Shown here one piece after another: positions 8,108 to 17,203 of a stretch of DNA of 64,000 nt. The position numbers were made by a program, and so were the translations under genes. Source of the stretch: Parathalassolituus penaei (lineage in GTDB: Bacteria > Pseudomonadota > Gammaproteobacteria > Pseudomonadales > Oceanobacteraceae); assembly GCF_026626885.1 (NCBI RefSeq), contig NZ_JAPNOA010000059.1, forward strand, positions 360,621-424,620. The letters are read 5' to 3'. The notes beneath the pieces were generated by a model. The model was not told where the DNA came from and ran no database searches. It worked only from the letters and a program-made list of their open reading frames with translations. The number at the start of each line of letters is the position of its first letter. Position 1 is the first letter of the stretch.

Positions 8108-8974
8108 TCAGAGACGAATGGATAACTGCCGCGACCAGTCGCGGTGGTTATACACCTGCCCCTGCTGGCGCACGGTTTCCAGCGCATCGAGATCCAGCTC
8201 GGCCATTACCCAGCCGGGTTGTTGCGAATCACCACTGGCCAGAATGCCGTTATCGGGGAAGCCGTAATCCACCGGTGTATAAATGCTGGCAACCCCGGTG
8301 TTTTCATCCAGTGCCGGTGACCACAAGGCCGTACCGAAAGTGGGTGCCTGCACCACGTAACACTGGTTTTCCAGCGCCCGCGCCTGACAGCCGATTTTGA
8401 CCCGGTTAAAACCGGCCTCGGTATCGGTGCAGCTCGGCACCAGAATCAGCCGAGCCCCGGCTTCCACCTGCTGGCGCGCCAGCAACGGAAATTCGCTGTC
8501 GTAACAGATATTCACCGCCAGTGGGCCAATGTCGGTCGGGATTACCCGCAACTCGCGGCCAGCACTGATGCCCCACTGTTCGGTTTCGAAGCGGGTCATG
8601 ATCATCTTGTCTTGCCAGCCCAACACCCCGTCGGGGCTGTACAGCACGGCGCGGTTATAAAAGTGGCCATCTTCGAGCACCGGAAAACTCGCTCCCAGAA
8701 TCATCACGTCGTAACGACGCGCCAGTTCCTGATGCAACTCCAGCACCTCTGGCCACAGCTCCTGCACCGCCACCAGCTGCTGGTGCAGATCGCGGTACAC
8801 CGCTTCACCCAGCAGGGAGGCCAGTTCGAGGCTGGCGTATTCCGGAAACACCAGCAAACGTGCGCCCAAACGCGCAGCGCTGCGGACTTCGTGATCCAGC
8901 TTGTCGTGATACTCACGCCAGTGCCCAAAAAAACTGATCGGGTACTGGGCGGCGGCAACGGTAATACGAGTCAT
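8108..8974 (-). CDS. Carbon-nitrogen hydrolase (nitrilase superfamily)
   Basis: 288 residues with the complete Glu-Lys-Cys triad of the nitrilase superfamily: E in LLVFPEYASLE, K in WQDKMIMTRFE and C in VNICYDSEFP. Such enzymes hydrolyse amides or nitriles. The gene starts two bases after the stop of the GNAT gene and is last in a leftward SnoaL-GNAT-nitrilase operon. The tight pairing with GNAT recalls the GNAT/carbon-nitrogen-hydrolase fusion proteins known in many bacteria, so the two probably act on the same small amide. The substrate is unknown. Confidence 0.9.
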   Translation of the reverse strand: MTRITVAAAQYPISFFGHWREYHDKLDHEVRSAARLGARLLVFPEYASLELASLLGEAVYRDLHQQLVAVQELWPEVLELHQELARRYDVMILGASFPVLEDGHFYNRAVLYSPDGVLGWQDKMIMTRFETEQWGISAGRELRVIPTDIGPLAVNICYDSEFPLLARQQVEAGARLILVPSCTDTEAGFNRVKIGCQARALENQCYVVQAPTFGTALWSPALDENTGVASIYTPVDYGFPDNGILASGDSQQPGWVMAELDLDALETVRQQGQVYNHRDWSRQLSIRL

Positions 8975-8976
8975 GG

Positions 8977-9582
8977 TTATGCCTCCCCGTTGGTCAGATG
9001 TTTCAGCCAGAACACCATGGGTTTGGCTGATTCCCGGGTTTCATCCAGATCCTGCCAGCTGAAGGTGGTCTGCAGCTGTGGATAACGTTGATAACCGCGG
9101 TGTTGCCAGAAGTCGTCGAGCGGCCGGTAATCCGCCGGACGCCGTGGATGATCCAGCGGGCGCTCCACCGCGCAGAACACGCTGGTATCAAAACCACCCA
9201 GCGCTTTGGCGTGGGCCTCACGGCGGCGGAAAAACTCGACCCCGGCACCGAGGCCGCGATATTCCGGCAACAACACCGACTCACCGCAATAAAACACCCG
9301 CGCCAACGCCATTCCGGCTTGCCGAAACGGTGCCTGCACCTCAGGCGTTTCATCACTTAGCGGTAAGCCCGACGACGCTCCGACCACCTGTTCGCCATCA
9401 AACACCAGCACCATCAGGCTACGCGGTGATTGCAGGTAGGTTTGCAAATAACGGGCTTCATAGGCTTCGTCACCGTCATACAGATAAGGATACTCCCGGA
9501 ATACCCGAATCCGCAGGCGCGCCAGCTCGCTGATCCAGTCGGCCAGTTGGGCTCCTTGCAGATTCAGGTATCTCAGGGTCAT
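8977..9582 (-). CDS. GNAT-family N-acetyltransferase-like protein
   Basis: 201 residues. It has the GNAT core: an N-terminal strand with LRIRVFREYPYLYDGDEAYEARYLQ, a central strand MVLVFDGEQVVGASSGLPL, and YCGESVLLPEYRGLGAGVEFFRRRE resembling the acetyl-CoA-binding motif A (Q/R-x-x-G-x-G/A). It would transfer an acyl group from acetyl-CoA to an amine. It sits between the SnoaL-like and nitrilase genes, almost touching the latter, and is presumably co-translated with it. Confidence 0.82.
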   Translation of the reverse strand: MTLRYLNLQGAQLADWISELARLRIRVFREYPYLYDGDEAYEARYLQTYLQSPRSLMVLVFDGEQVVGASSGLPLSDETPEVQAPFRQAGMALARVFYCGESVLLPEYRGLGAGVEFFRRREAHAKALGGFDTSVFCAVERPLDHPRRPADYRPLDDFWQHRGYQRYPQLQTTFSWQDLDETRESAKPMVFWLKHLTNGEA

Positions 9583-9601
9583 GTCAGAGTTCCTCTCCGG
9601 T

Positions 9602-10009
9602 TTACGGGTTCACCTGGGCAATCCAGTCATTGAGGTTGTAGTAGTTGCTGACCCGCGCCACCTTGCCGTCACACAGCTCAAAAAAAGCTCCGGCAGGCAG
9701 GCGATAGGTCTGGCCGCAGGCTTCTGGCAGGCCGTCATCCGTACTCAGATACTCACCCAGCACTACAAATTCCGCAGCGGCGCGTTGGCCATCCGCACTG
9801 GCCATAATCACCATGTCTACCAGCTGTTCGCGGTAGTGGGCGTTCATACGTGCCATAAAGGCCGCAAACACATCCTTGCCGGTTTCGCGGGCGCCCTGAT
9901 TGATATCGTGCACCACATCGTCGGTTAACAGAGCCAGAAACGCCGGCATGTCCTGACGGTTAAAAGCATCGTAATAGGCGCGGACCAGTTCGATGGCGGC
10001 TTGAGTCAT
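9602..10009 (-). CDS. SnoaL-like / ketosteroid-isomerase-related protein
   Basis: 135 residues from the ATG at 10009, chosen because AGGAG lies 8 bp upstream; a longer frame adds ten unsupported residues. The NTF2-like fold is recognisable from IELVRAYYDAFNRQDMPAFL, LLTDDVVHDINQG and the terminal FELCDGKVARVSNYYNLNDW. Members are small cone-shaped isomerases, hydrolases or binding proteins. It is the first gene of the three-gene leftward operon with GNAT and nitrilase. Its chemistry cannot be assigned. Confidence 0.82.
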   Translation of the reverse strand: MTQAAIELVRAYYDAFNRQDMPAFLALLTDDVVHDINQGARETGKDVFAAFMARMNAHYREQLVDMVIMASADGQRAAAEFVVLGEYLSTDDGLPEACGQTYRLPAGAFFELCDGKVARVSNYYNLNDWIAQVNP

Positions 10010-10186
10010 GTAATGGGCTCCTGAGGTTTTGTAATTCAAAACCAGACGGTATCACAGCCCATCATGGCCGAAGGCAACCCCTGCCGCCCCGCTTTGGCCT
10101 GCTTGCGCCAGATAACCGGCGGGTAAATTTGTGTTCCGGTGGCGCACTGCTATGTTTTCAGAGAGTCCTTCACGCTGGAATCCATC

Positions 10187-10993
10187 ATGAATACCCTGTT
10201 TCGACCGGCCCTGAGCCTGCTGTTGCTACTGACAAGCCAGGTCAGTCTCGCCTGTTTGCTGACGATAGGTGTGGTGCCCCAGTTTGAACAGCGCAAACTG
10301 CTGGAGATCTGGCAGCCGATTATGGATCAGCTGTCACAGGCAACCGAGTGCCGGGTTGATCTGGCCGGCTCGGAAAACATCCCGGACTTCGAGGCCAAGT
10401 TTATGGCCGGGCGCTTTGATATTGCCTACATGAATCCCTATCACGCCGTGATGGCACACGCAGCCCAGGGGTACGAACCCTTTTTGCGCAGCAAGAGCAA
10501 CCTGCAGGGTGTACTGGTCGTAAAAGACGACTCGCCGATCAAGGACGTGTCTGAATTACAGGGTCAGCCAGTGGCGTTTCCATCACCCAATGCATTGGGC
10601 GCGTCATTGCTGATGCGGGCTGAACTCAAGAACCTGCACGGCGTGGATGTCGATGCCCGTTACGTCAACACCCATCCATCGGTATACCTGCATGTCGCCA
10701 AGGGCCTGACGGTGGCCGGTGGCGGTGTGCAGAAAACCTTCGACGAACAACCACAGGTCATTCGTGATCGCCTGCGGGTGCTCTACAGCACCCGTGAAAC
10801 ACCGTCTCATCCGCTGGTTATTCACCCTCGGCTCGGCAAAGAACAGACACAAACCGTCATCAAGGCACTGACCAAAATTGCTTCCGAGCAGCCTGCACTG
10901 TTTGACGCTATTCCGATGCCAGGTCCAACCGCCACCACGTACCGTGACTACCAGCCACTGGAGGAACTGCATCTGGAGCAGTTCCAGCACTGA
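10187..10993 (+). CDS. PhnD-like phosphate/phosphonate-type periplasmic binding protein
   Basis: 268 residues from ATG 10187, which begins a clear signal peptide (MNTLFRPALSLLLLLTSQVS); the upstream in-frame start would bury it. The PhnD/PtxB-like family is recognised from LTIGVVPQFEQRKLLEIWQP, FEAKFMAGRFDIAYMNPYHAV and the LQGQPVAFPSPNALGASLLMRAEL stretch. No ABC permease or ATPase follows. Instead a hybrid histidine kinase starts 15 bp downstream, so the protein probably serves as the ligand-sensing partner of that kinase. The ligand is unknown. Confidence 0.85.
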   Translation: MNTLFRPALSLLLLLTSQVSLACLLTIGVVPQFEQRKLLEIWQPIMDQLSQATECRVDLAGSENIPDFEAKFMAGRFDIAYMNPYHAVMAHAAQGYEPFLRSKSNLQGVLVVKDDSPIKDVSELQGQPVAFPSPNALGASLLMRAELKNLHGVDVDARYVNTHPSVYLHVAKGLTVAGGGVQKTFDEQPQVIRDRLRVLYSTRETPSHPLVIHPRLGKEQTQTVIKALTKIASEQPALFDAIPMPGPTATTYRDYQPLEELHLEQFQH

Positions 10994-11008
10994 CGCGGTA
11001 AACCATCC

Positions 11009-12856
11009 ATGACTGGCCGCAGCCTGTTTTTCCGCTTCTTGTCGCCGCTACTGGTGTTATTGCTGGTAGCGCTGGTGTACGCACATGAAATCTGGACTCC
11101 CGCACTGGTGCGCCAGACCATGCAGAACGCCGAAGTGGAAATTCACAACTCGCTGGCCATTGTGGCAGAAGGGCTGGTGCCCATGCTGATTCAGGAAGAT
11201 CTGTCGAACATCTACGACACCCTGGATCAGATCCTCGCCAACAATCCCAACTGGGACAACATCGCGCTCTACAACGCTGAAGGGCTGTCGTTATATCCGC
11301 TGGATGAGTTACCGGCACCTGAGCCGGGTAGCCATTTGCGCATGTATTCACAAGCCATCAGCGCTGGCAGCATTCCGGTTGGACGGCTTGATCTGCATTA
11401 CAACGAAAGCGCCAGCCTGACCAGTATTCATGCTCAGGCCGATGCCATTTACCACACCCTGGTGGCCCTCATCGTGTTGGTCATGCTGGCCACGGCCTTC
11501 CTGTTTTACACCCTGGTCGCCACACCGATTCGCCGCCTGACCGTGGCAGTGGATGCGCTGTCGCGTGGAGATTTTGATTACCCTCTGCCAATTACCGGCA
11601 AACACGAAATTGGCCATCTGGCCGAACGTTTTGCGTTCATGCGTAACCAGCTACAAACCGAAAAACAGAACTTGCAAAAAGCGATTCAGGTTGCTGAACA
11701 GGCCAGCAAGGCCAAGGGGGAGTTTCTGGCCAACATGAGCCACGAAATCCGCACGCCCATGCACGGCGTAGTGGGTATGTTGCAGCTGCTGCTGGATAAC
11801 CCGCTGGATGACGAACAACGCGAACGCGCCATGCTGGCACAATCATCGGCCCGGTCGCTGATCACCATCATCAACGACATTCTCGACTTCTCGAAAATCG
11901 AAGCGGGCAAGCTGGTGATGGAAGACATCGACTTTGATCTGGTCAGCCTGCTGACCGAAATCTACCGCCAGCAAAAACCCCAGACAGAAGCCAAGGCCCT
12001 GCGCCTGACCATCGACCTCAGCCGCATTCAGTTACGCTTCCTGCGCGGCGATCCACACAGGATTCGCCAGATACTGAACAACTTATGCAGCAACGCCATC
12101 AAGTTCACCAACGAAGGTGAAGTACATATCGATGCCATCACACGTTTGCTCAACAGCGGAGAGGTAGAGTTGTGTTGCAGTGTTACCGATACCGGGATTG
12201 GTATTCCGGCTGAACGTCAGGCCATGATTTTTGACAGCTTCTCCCAGGCCGATGCCTCCACCACCCGTCAGTACGGCGGCACCGGTCTGGGCCTCACCAT
12301 TGCCCGCCAGCTGTGTGAGCTGATGGGCGGCAGTATCAGTCTGCAAAGCGCCAGTGGCAGCGGCACCCGTATGGATATTCGCCTGTTGCTGAATATGGGC
12401 AGCAGTGTCTCCAGCCCTGACACAACGACCAACCAGACCACTCAAAAACCAGTGGGGGCATGCCACGTATTACTGGTGGAAGATAACCAGGTGAATCAGG
12501 TAATCGCCTGCGCCCTGCTGAAACAGCTGCAATGCAGTGTCAAGGTCGCTCGTAACGGCATCCATGCGCTGGAGCTGTTGCAGGCCAGCCCACCTGACCA
12601 GATTTATGAAATGATCCTGATGGATTGCCAAATGCCGATAATGGACGGTTACGATACCACTCATCGAATTCGTTCCGGCGAAGCCGGTGAGCATTATGTA
12701 CACGTGCCAATCATCGCCATGACGGCCAACTCCATGAAAGGAGATATGGAAAAATGTCTGGCAGCAGGGATGGATGATTACCTCAGCAAACCGCTGAACC
12801 TCGATCTGTTCCGCAAGACCATCCAGCTCTGGCATATGAAAGCTACCCATAGCTGA
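11009..12856 (+). CDS. Hybrid sensor histidine kinase/response regulator
   Basis: 615 residues. Order: a membrane helix (about 8-26), a periplasmic segment to about 145, a second helix (about 148-170), HAMP, HisKA with phospho-acceptor H245 ([13 protein letters not shown]), HATPase_c ([28 protein letters not shown]) and a C-terminal receiver with D539 ([13 protein letters not shown]). No Hpt or output domain is attached, so phosphate must pass to a separate protein. It is co-transcribed with the PhnD-like protein just upstream, implying sensing of a periplasmic ligand-protein complex. No cognate regulator is adjacent. Confidence 0.93.
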   Translation: MTGRSLFFRFLSPLLVLLLVALVYAHEIWTPALVRQTMQNAEVEIHNSLAIVAEGLVPMLIQEDLSNIYDTLDQILANNPNWDNIALYNAEGLSLYPLDELPAPEPGSHLRMYSQAISAGSIPVGRLDLHYNESASLTSIHAQADAIYHTLVALIVLVMLATAFLFYTLVATPIRRLTVAVDALSRGDFDYPLPITGKHEIGHLAERFAFMRNQLQTEKQNLQKAIQVAEQASKAKGEFLANMSHEIRTPMHGVVGMLQLLLDNPLDDEQRERAMLAQSSARSLITIINDILDFSKIEAGKLVMEDIDFDLVSLLTEIYRQQKPQTEAKALRLTIDLSRIQLRFLRGDPHRIRQILNNLCSNAIKFTNEGEVHIDAITRLLNSGEVELCCSVTDTGIGIPAERQAMIFDSFSQADASTTRQYGGTGLGLTIARQLCELMGGSISLQSASGSGTRMDIRLLLNMGSSVSSPDTTTNQTTQKPVGACHVLLVEDNQVNQVIACALLKQLQCSVKVARNGIHALELLQASPPDQIYEMILMDCQMPIMDGYDTTHRIRSGEAGEHYVHVPIIAMTANSMKGDMEKCLAAGMDDYLSKPLNLDLFRKTIQLWHMKATHS

Positions 12857-12950
12857 CAGACTGGCCAATGAGCCTTTCAATAACCAAAGGTTAATCCTTA
12901 CACCCGTTAGAATGACGTATTCTGTCGTTTGTTTCCGGCATAATGCCACT

Positions 12951-13026
12951 ACCTGCAAGAGGCAGGTCTCCTCGGCAACGGGTGAGCGGATTCAGTGTGC
13001 AGGAAGCAGGCGACAAGGATGTCGCC
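12951..13026 (+). other. Two leader hairpins upstream of rlmF
   Basis: The 268-bp gap before rlmF contains two perfect stems: ACCTGC-AAGAG-GCAGGT (12951-12967) and GGCGACA-AGGA-TGTCGCC (13009-13026). They would lie in the mRNA leader if transcription starts near 12900. No known riboswitch consensus was recognised. Confidence 0.5.
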
Positions 13027-13124
13027 CCGTTCCCTCTGCCAACCAGAGTTATTGCAGGTCATCGGCAATTACCGGCACGGACCGATATACTGCACAGACC
13101 TTATCCAGCCCTGAAATCTTTACC

Positions 13125-14084
13125 ATGTCTGACCCAACACGCCCGGCTGCCCAGCTGCATCCCCGCAACCGTCATCAGCAGCGTTATGACTTCCCGACGC
13201 TGTGTGCCAGCAGCCCGGAACTGGCATTGTTTATGCGACAGACCCCCAAGGGCAATCGCGCCATCGACTTTACCGATCCGCAGGCCATCAAGGCCCTGAA
13301 TCGCGCCTTGCTGAAACACTGGTACGGCATCGAAGGCTGGGGTATTCCGGATGGTTACCTGTGCCCACCGATCCCTGGCCGCGCCGATTACATTCACCAT
13401 CTGGCCGATTTGCTGGCCAGCAGCCATCACGGAGTATTACCCCGTGGTGAACAGATTCAGGTACTGGATATCGGCTGTGGTGCCAACTGTATTTACCCGC
13501 TGATTGGCCACAGTGAATACCAGTGGCAGTTCACCGGCGCCGATATCGAACCGCGCTCACTGGCATCAGCGCAGAAGATTCTGGATGCCAATCCGGCACT
13601 GGCAGCGCATATCCGCCTGCAGCAACAACCAGACCCGCAGTGCTGCTTCAGCCAGATCATTCAGCCTAACGATCGTTATGACCTGACGCTCTGTAATCCG
13701 CCGTTTCATACCTCGCCGGAGCAAATGACCAAGGGCAACCAGCGCAAGTGGAAACACCCCGGCAAATGGGATGGCAGTGCGGTCGACAGCAGCCTCAACT
13801 TTGGTGGCCAAAGTAACGAGCTGTGGTGTGACGGTGGCGAGGTGGCGTTTATAAGCCGGATGATTCGCGAAAGCGTACAGTTCGGTGCACAGGTGTACTG
13901 GTTTACCTGTCTGGTATCGAAGCAAACGACCCTGGCGGCCATCGAACCGGTATTACAAGAAGTGGGAATAGAGCAGCGGCAGACCCTGGTGATGACCCAG
14001 GGCCTGAAAACCAGCCGTTTTATTGCCTGGAGCTTTCTGACACCGGCGCAGCGCCAGCTCTGGCAACAGCAACGCTGGGGCTGA
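13125..14084 (+). CDS. rlmF: 23S rRNA (adenine(1618)-N6)-methyltransferase RlmF
   Basis: 319 residues from ATG 13125; the longer open frame upstream carries no recognisable sequence. The family signature is nearly continuous: LHPRNRHQQRYDF near the start, then IDFTDPQAIKALNRALL, CPPIPGRADYIHH, the SAM-binding DIGCGANCIYP and the N6-adenine catalytic motif NPPFHTS. RlmF methylates A1618 of 23S rRNA using S-adenosylmethionine. It is monocistronic, convergent with the WYL regulator gene. Confidence 0.95.
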   Translation: MSDPTRPAAQLHPRNRHQQRYDFPTLCASSPELALFMRQTPKGNRAIDFTDPQAIKALNRALLKHWYGIEGWGIPDGYLCPPIPGRADYIHHLADLLASSHHGVLPRGEQIQVLDIGCGANCIYPLIGHSEYQWQFTGADIEPRSLASAQKILDANPALAAHIRLQQQPDPQCCFSQIIQPNDRYDLTLCNPPFHTSPEQMTKGNQRKWKHPGKWDGSAVDSSLNFGGQSNELWCDGGEVAFISRMIRESVQFGAQVYWFTCLVSKQTTLAAIEPVLQEVGIEQRQTLVMTQGLKTSRFIAWSFLTPAQRQLWQQQRWG

Positions 14085-14104
14085 ACCGGATCAACCGCCG
14101 CCGC

Positions 14105-15154
14105 TTATTCCAGCGTGCTGGCAGCATCCTCAGGGGCGAATTCGTACAGCCCACACAACTCACGCAGACGACTGTGAATTTCTTCCACCCAGTGTTGTGG
14201 CGCCTGTACTTTCAGGCGCGAGTTCATACTGAACACCCACCACAGGGTTTCTAGGTCGTCCGCAACAATGGCTTCGAGCCGATACCAGCCCACCCGAGTG
14301 TGAGAATCCGGCAGAGGTTCAATGCTCTGCTGCAGGCTTAACGGAGTTTCTCGCAGCAGGTTGGCGACTTCCGGAGCAATTTCCGCCACCAGGGTGACAT
14401 CCCCTTGTGGTTGCCAGCCAAAGGTTCCCTTGCGGATATAGTCATCGAGGTCAAAACCAGCCAGCTGACGAGCCGGTGCATCCAGTATGTCCACCTCGGA
14501 AATACGATGCAGGGCATACAGGGTTTCCTGCTCGTAATCGTTGGCCATAGCCACCAGATAACTTTTGTTATCCCGCATCACCAACGCCAGTGGGTGCAAA
14601 CGCAAGCTGCGGGTTTCGCCTTTGGCCAGACTGAAATATTGCACCTGCAGCTGCTGTCCGAGCAGCAGGGCTTCACCGACTTTTTCCCAGACTCCGGCTT
14701 TGATTTCGGCGGGCAGCAGGGTTTTACCGGTTGGCAGAGCACGAATGCGCTGTGGCCAGTCGGCCAGTGAGTTTTCGGTGAGGCTGGTCAGGTGCAGCGA
14801 AGCGCGTTTGAACTGGGGCTGCAATTGCTGGAACACACCGGCAGGCAACCGCTGGCGCAAATGCGGCTCTGCCAGACACCAGGCCAGCGCCGCCGGGGTA
14901 TTGGTTACCGGGAATTGCTGATGGATATCACCTTCGTAATACCAGCGATAAGGCTTGCTGTCGGTGTCGTTACGAATAGGAAACAACAGGGATAAACGAT
15001 CAAGATCGCGCTGGATGGTACGCGCCGATACTTCGTAACCGCGCTCGCGCAAACGCTCTTCCAGCGTAGTCGTCGCAATTTTGGTCGGCAGACGCGGGAT
15101 GAGGTTCAGGGTTTCGATATAACGCAGCAGCGTATCCTTGCTTCCGTGTGACAT
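14105..15154 (-). CDS. WYL-domain transcriptional regulator
   Basis: 349 residues. The N-terminal winged helix (TTLEERLRERGYEVSARTIQ, then RDLDRLS) is followed by a WYL domain (about 160-235; QVQYFSLAKGETRSLRLHPL, MANDYEQETLYALHRI) and a C-terminal extension ending with the WCX-type region. WYL domains bind nucleic-acid or nucleotide ligands and control DNA-damage, defence or metabolic genes. GAGG five bases before the ATG supports this start. A 439-bp gap separates it from the divergent nemA-like gene. The target is unknown. Confidence 0.88.
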   Translation of the reverse strand: MSHGSKDTLLRYIETLNLIPRLPTKIATTTLEERLRERGYEVSARTIQRDLDRLSLLFPIRNDTDSKPYRWYYEGDIHQQFPVTNTPAALAWCLAEPHLRQRLPAGVFQQLQPQFKRASLHLTSLTENSLADWPQRIRALPTGKTLLPAEIKAGVWEKVGEALLLGQQLQVQYFSLAKGETRSLRLHPLALVMRDNKSYLVAMANDYEQETLYALHRISEVDILDAPARQLAGFDLDDYIRKGTFGWQPQGDVTLVAEIAPEVANLLRETPLSLQQSIEPLPDSHTRVGWYRLEAIVADDLETLWWVFSMNSRLKVQAPQHWVEEIHSRLRELCGLYEFAPEDAASTLE

Positions 15155-15593
15155 GGGGGCCTCAAAATGTGATTCCGTTCAAACTTTTCAGAGCATAGGG
15201 CAATGCCGATACGGCAGACAAGTCGTAATTTTCGCTGCAACATTTGTTTACTGACAAGGCGATCAGAGTTCTGATTCATATCAGCTTTGTATAGGTCGTC
15301 CGCAATGTCTCTGGAAAAACGGCCCATACGATGCATAAAACATCCAGATACCGATTCGACACGGGGCAGAAGGGCTTGGGCTAAGCTGTATGGATTTGAG
15401 CTGTATGGATTGAGCTGTATGGGCTTGAACAAAATAGGCTTGAGCAGCACAGATCGGTAAAACGGATCAGCAAGAACACACTATCCCGAAAATGCCCCTT
15501 CAGGATCAAATTGCCCGCCCCCATATCGGGTGTAGCATCCATTTACATCGCCACACCAATCCCCCCCCCTTATTCAGAATCAAGGAGCTCGCC
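15155..15593. other. Intergenic region with a degenerate 15-bp tandem repeat
   Basis: The gap between the WYL regulator and the nemA-like gene holds about five degenerate 14-16 bp units at 15381-15455, of the type TGAGCTGTATGGATT. The three left units are nearly identical; the two right ones are diverged (TGAACAAAATAGGCT, TGAGCAGCACAGATC). Nothing else was recognised; divergent promoters must lie here. Confidence 0.7.
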
Positions 15594-16643
15594 ATGCCCG
15601 GTTTGTTTGACCCGATCCAGATGGGAGAACTGCACCTCAGCAACCGCGTGATCATGTCACCACTGACCCGTTGCCGTGCCGAAGGACGTATTCCCAATGC
15701 CCTGATGGCGGAATACTACGCCCAACGCGCCAGCGCCGGTCTGATCATCAGCGAAGCCACAGCGGTAACGCCGATGGGTGTGGGGTATCCGGATACTCCC
15801 GGCATCTGGTCCGACGAGCAGGTGGAAGGCTGGAAGCTGGTTACCAACGCCGTCCACCAGGCCGGTGGCAAGATTGTCTGCCAGTTATGGCACGTAGGCC
15901 GTATTTCCGATCCATCGTATCTGGATGGTGAGCTGCCGGTATCCGCCAGCGCCATCAAACCGGCTGGCCACGTCAGCCTGGTACGGCCCATGAAAGAATT
16001 CGAAACCCCACGCGCGCTCGAAACTGCCGAGATTCCGGCCATTATCGAAGCCTACCGGGTCGGTGCCGAAAACGCCCGTAAGGCCGGTTTTGACGGTGTG
16101 GAATTACACGGTGCCAATGGTTATCTGCCCGAACAGTTCCTGCATAGCAGCACCAACCAGCGTACCGACCAGTACGGCGGCAGCCTCGAAAACCGTGCCC
16201 GTTTTATGCTGGAAGCCACCGACGCCCTGATTTCCGTCTGGGGTGCCGGTCGAGTGGGTGTGCACCTGTCACCACGTGGTGACGCTCACGATATGGGTGA
16301 TGCCAACCCGGCGGAAACCTACGGCTACCTGATGCAAGCCTTCAGTGAACGTGACATTGCCTTTGTGTTCACCCGCGAACACTTCAATGAACCAGCCCTG
16401 ACGCCAGCGCTGAAACAGCAGTTCAGTGGTGCCTTTATTGCCAACATGAACATGACCGCCGAACAGGCCGAACAACTGGTTGCCGACGGTGTGGTCGACG
16501 CGGTGGCCTGGGGCAAGGCGTTTATCTCCACCCCGGATCTGGTCTATCGCCTGCAGCAAAAAGCGGCCTGGAACGAGTGGGATATGAGCACTTTCTATGG
16601 CAGCGGGCCGAAGGGTTATACCGACTACCCGGCTCTGGCATAA
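15594..16643 (+). CDS. nemA: Old-yellow-enzyme family flavin oxidoreductase (N-ethylmaleimide reductase-like)
   Basis: 349 residues from ATG 15594, preceded by AAGGAG. It is an FMN-dependent TIM barrel: LFDPIQMGELHLSNRVIMSP at the N-terminus, the active-site region QLWHVGR, the catalytic-site ELHGANGYLPEQFLHSSTNQ, then RTDQYGGSLENR. The protein reduces activated C=C bonds of enones, nitrate esters and maleimides with NADPH. It is monocistronic and ends in a strong intrinsic terminator. In other bacteria nemA is induced by electrophiles through a TetR regulator; here the nearest regulator is the divergent WYL gene. Confidence 0.9.
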   Translation: MPGLFDPIQMGELHLSNRVIMSPLTRCRAEGRIPNALMAEYYAQRASAGLIISEATAVTPMGVGYPDTPGIWSDEQVEGWKLVTNAVHQAGGKIVCQLWHVGRISDPSYLDGELPVSASAIKPAGHVSLVRPMKEFETPRALETAEIPAIIEAYRVGAENARKAGFDGVELHGANGYLPEQFLHSSTNQRTDQYGGSLENRARFMLEATDALISVWGAGRVGVHLSPRGDAHDMGDANPAETYGYLMQAFSERDIAFVFTREHFNEPALTPALKQQFSGAFIANMNMTAEQAEQLVADGVVDAVAWGKAFISTPDLVYRLQQKAAWNEWDMSTFYGSGPKGYTDYPALA

Positions 16644-16673
16644 CACTGCGCAGGCCTGACCGCCACAACCGAC

Positions 16674-16707
16674 ATTCCCGCCGCCCAAACGGCGGGAATA
16701 CCCTTTT
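16674..16707 (+). terminator. Intrinsic terminator after the nemA-like gene
   Basis: A perfect 10-bp stem ATTCCCGCCG-CCCAAA-CGGCGGGAAT, 31 bp past the stop codon, is followed by ACCCTTTT. It overlaps the last base of the convergent small membrane-protein gene. Confidence 0.8.
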
Positions 16708-17102
16708 CAGGCCGCCACCGGATAACACAGGGTGGCCGCCACCAGCAGCAATAACCACAACCCGATTTCAAGCGTTTCGGTCAGCGGCTGAATGCGTAAC
16801 ACCGCACCCATCACATGCACCACCAGCATGGCAGCAAACACCAGCAGCAACAGCTGGAACGTCGCCTCCAGCCATTCACCACTGCTGGCAGCACGGAAAA
16901 TAAAACACTCCACCACCAGCACAAACGCACCCACGCAGCGGCCGAAATACACCGCCAGATCGGTATGCTCCGGAATAGTCCACTGCATCAGCCGAGCCCA
17001 GCGCAAAGGCACCGCAAACAGCGGTATCGCAAAAAACAAAGTAGTTGAAACACCTAACAGCCATAAGAAAAACACAGCCTGATCCGCAAACATACCCAAC
17101 AT
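16707..17102 (-). CDS. Small four-helix integral membrane protein, unknown function
   Basis: 131 residues from the ATG at 17102, chosen because AGGAG lies nine bases upstream; ten additional residues are open but unsupported. Four hydrophobic helices are visible (about 6-26, 50-70, 78-98, 108-128), with polar loops RWARLMQWTIPEHTD and RAASSGEW. It is convergent with the nemA-like gene. No family was recognised. Confidence 0.65.
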   Translation of the reverse strand: MLGMFADQAVFFLWLLGVSTTLFFAIPLFAVPLRWARLMQWTIPEHTDLAVYFGRCVGAFVLVVECFIFRAASSGEWLEATFQLLLLVFAAMLVVHVMGAVLRIQPLTETLEIGLWLLLLVAATLCYPVAA

Positions 17103-17203
17103 CGCCCGACACTCCTTTGGAAGAAAGGCCAAAGAGTAACGAAGAGAGACAGGACGATTGTCAGATCTGTGTCAGAACTGCCTGCTCACACGCAGGTAGC
17201 CGT

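Noticed and set aside
12870..13124. Cobalamin or other known riboswitch before rlmF
   Set aside because: The stems lack the conserved boxes of any riboswitch family I know.
15106..15450. 114-codon leftward ORF with NPYS-type repeats overlapping the WYL gene start
   Set aside because: Its repeats come from the degenerate 15-bp DNA repeat; it overlaps the WYL gene in another frame.
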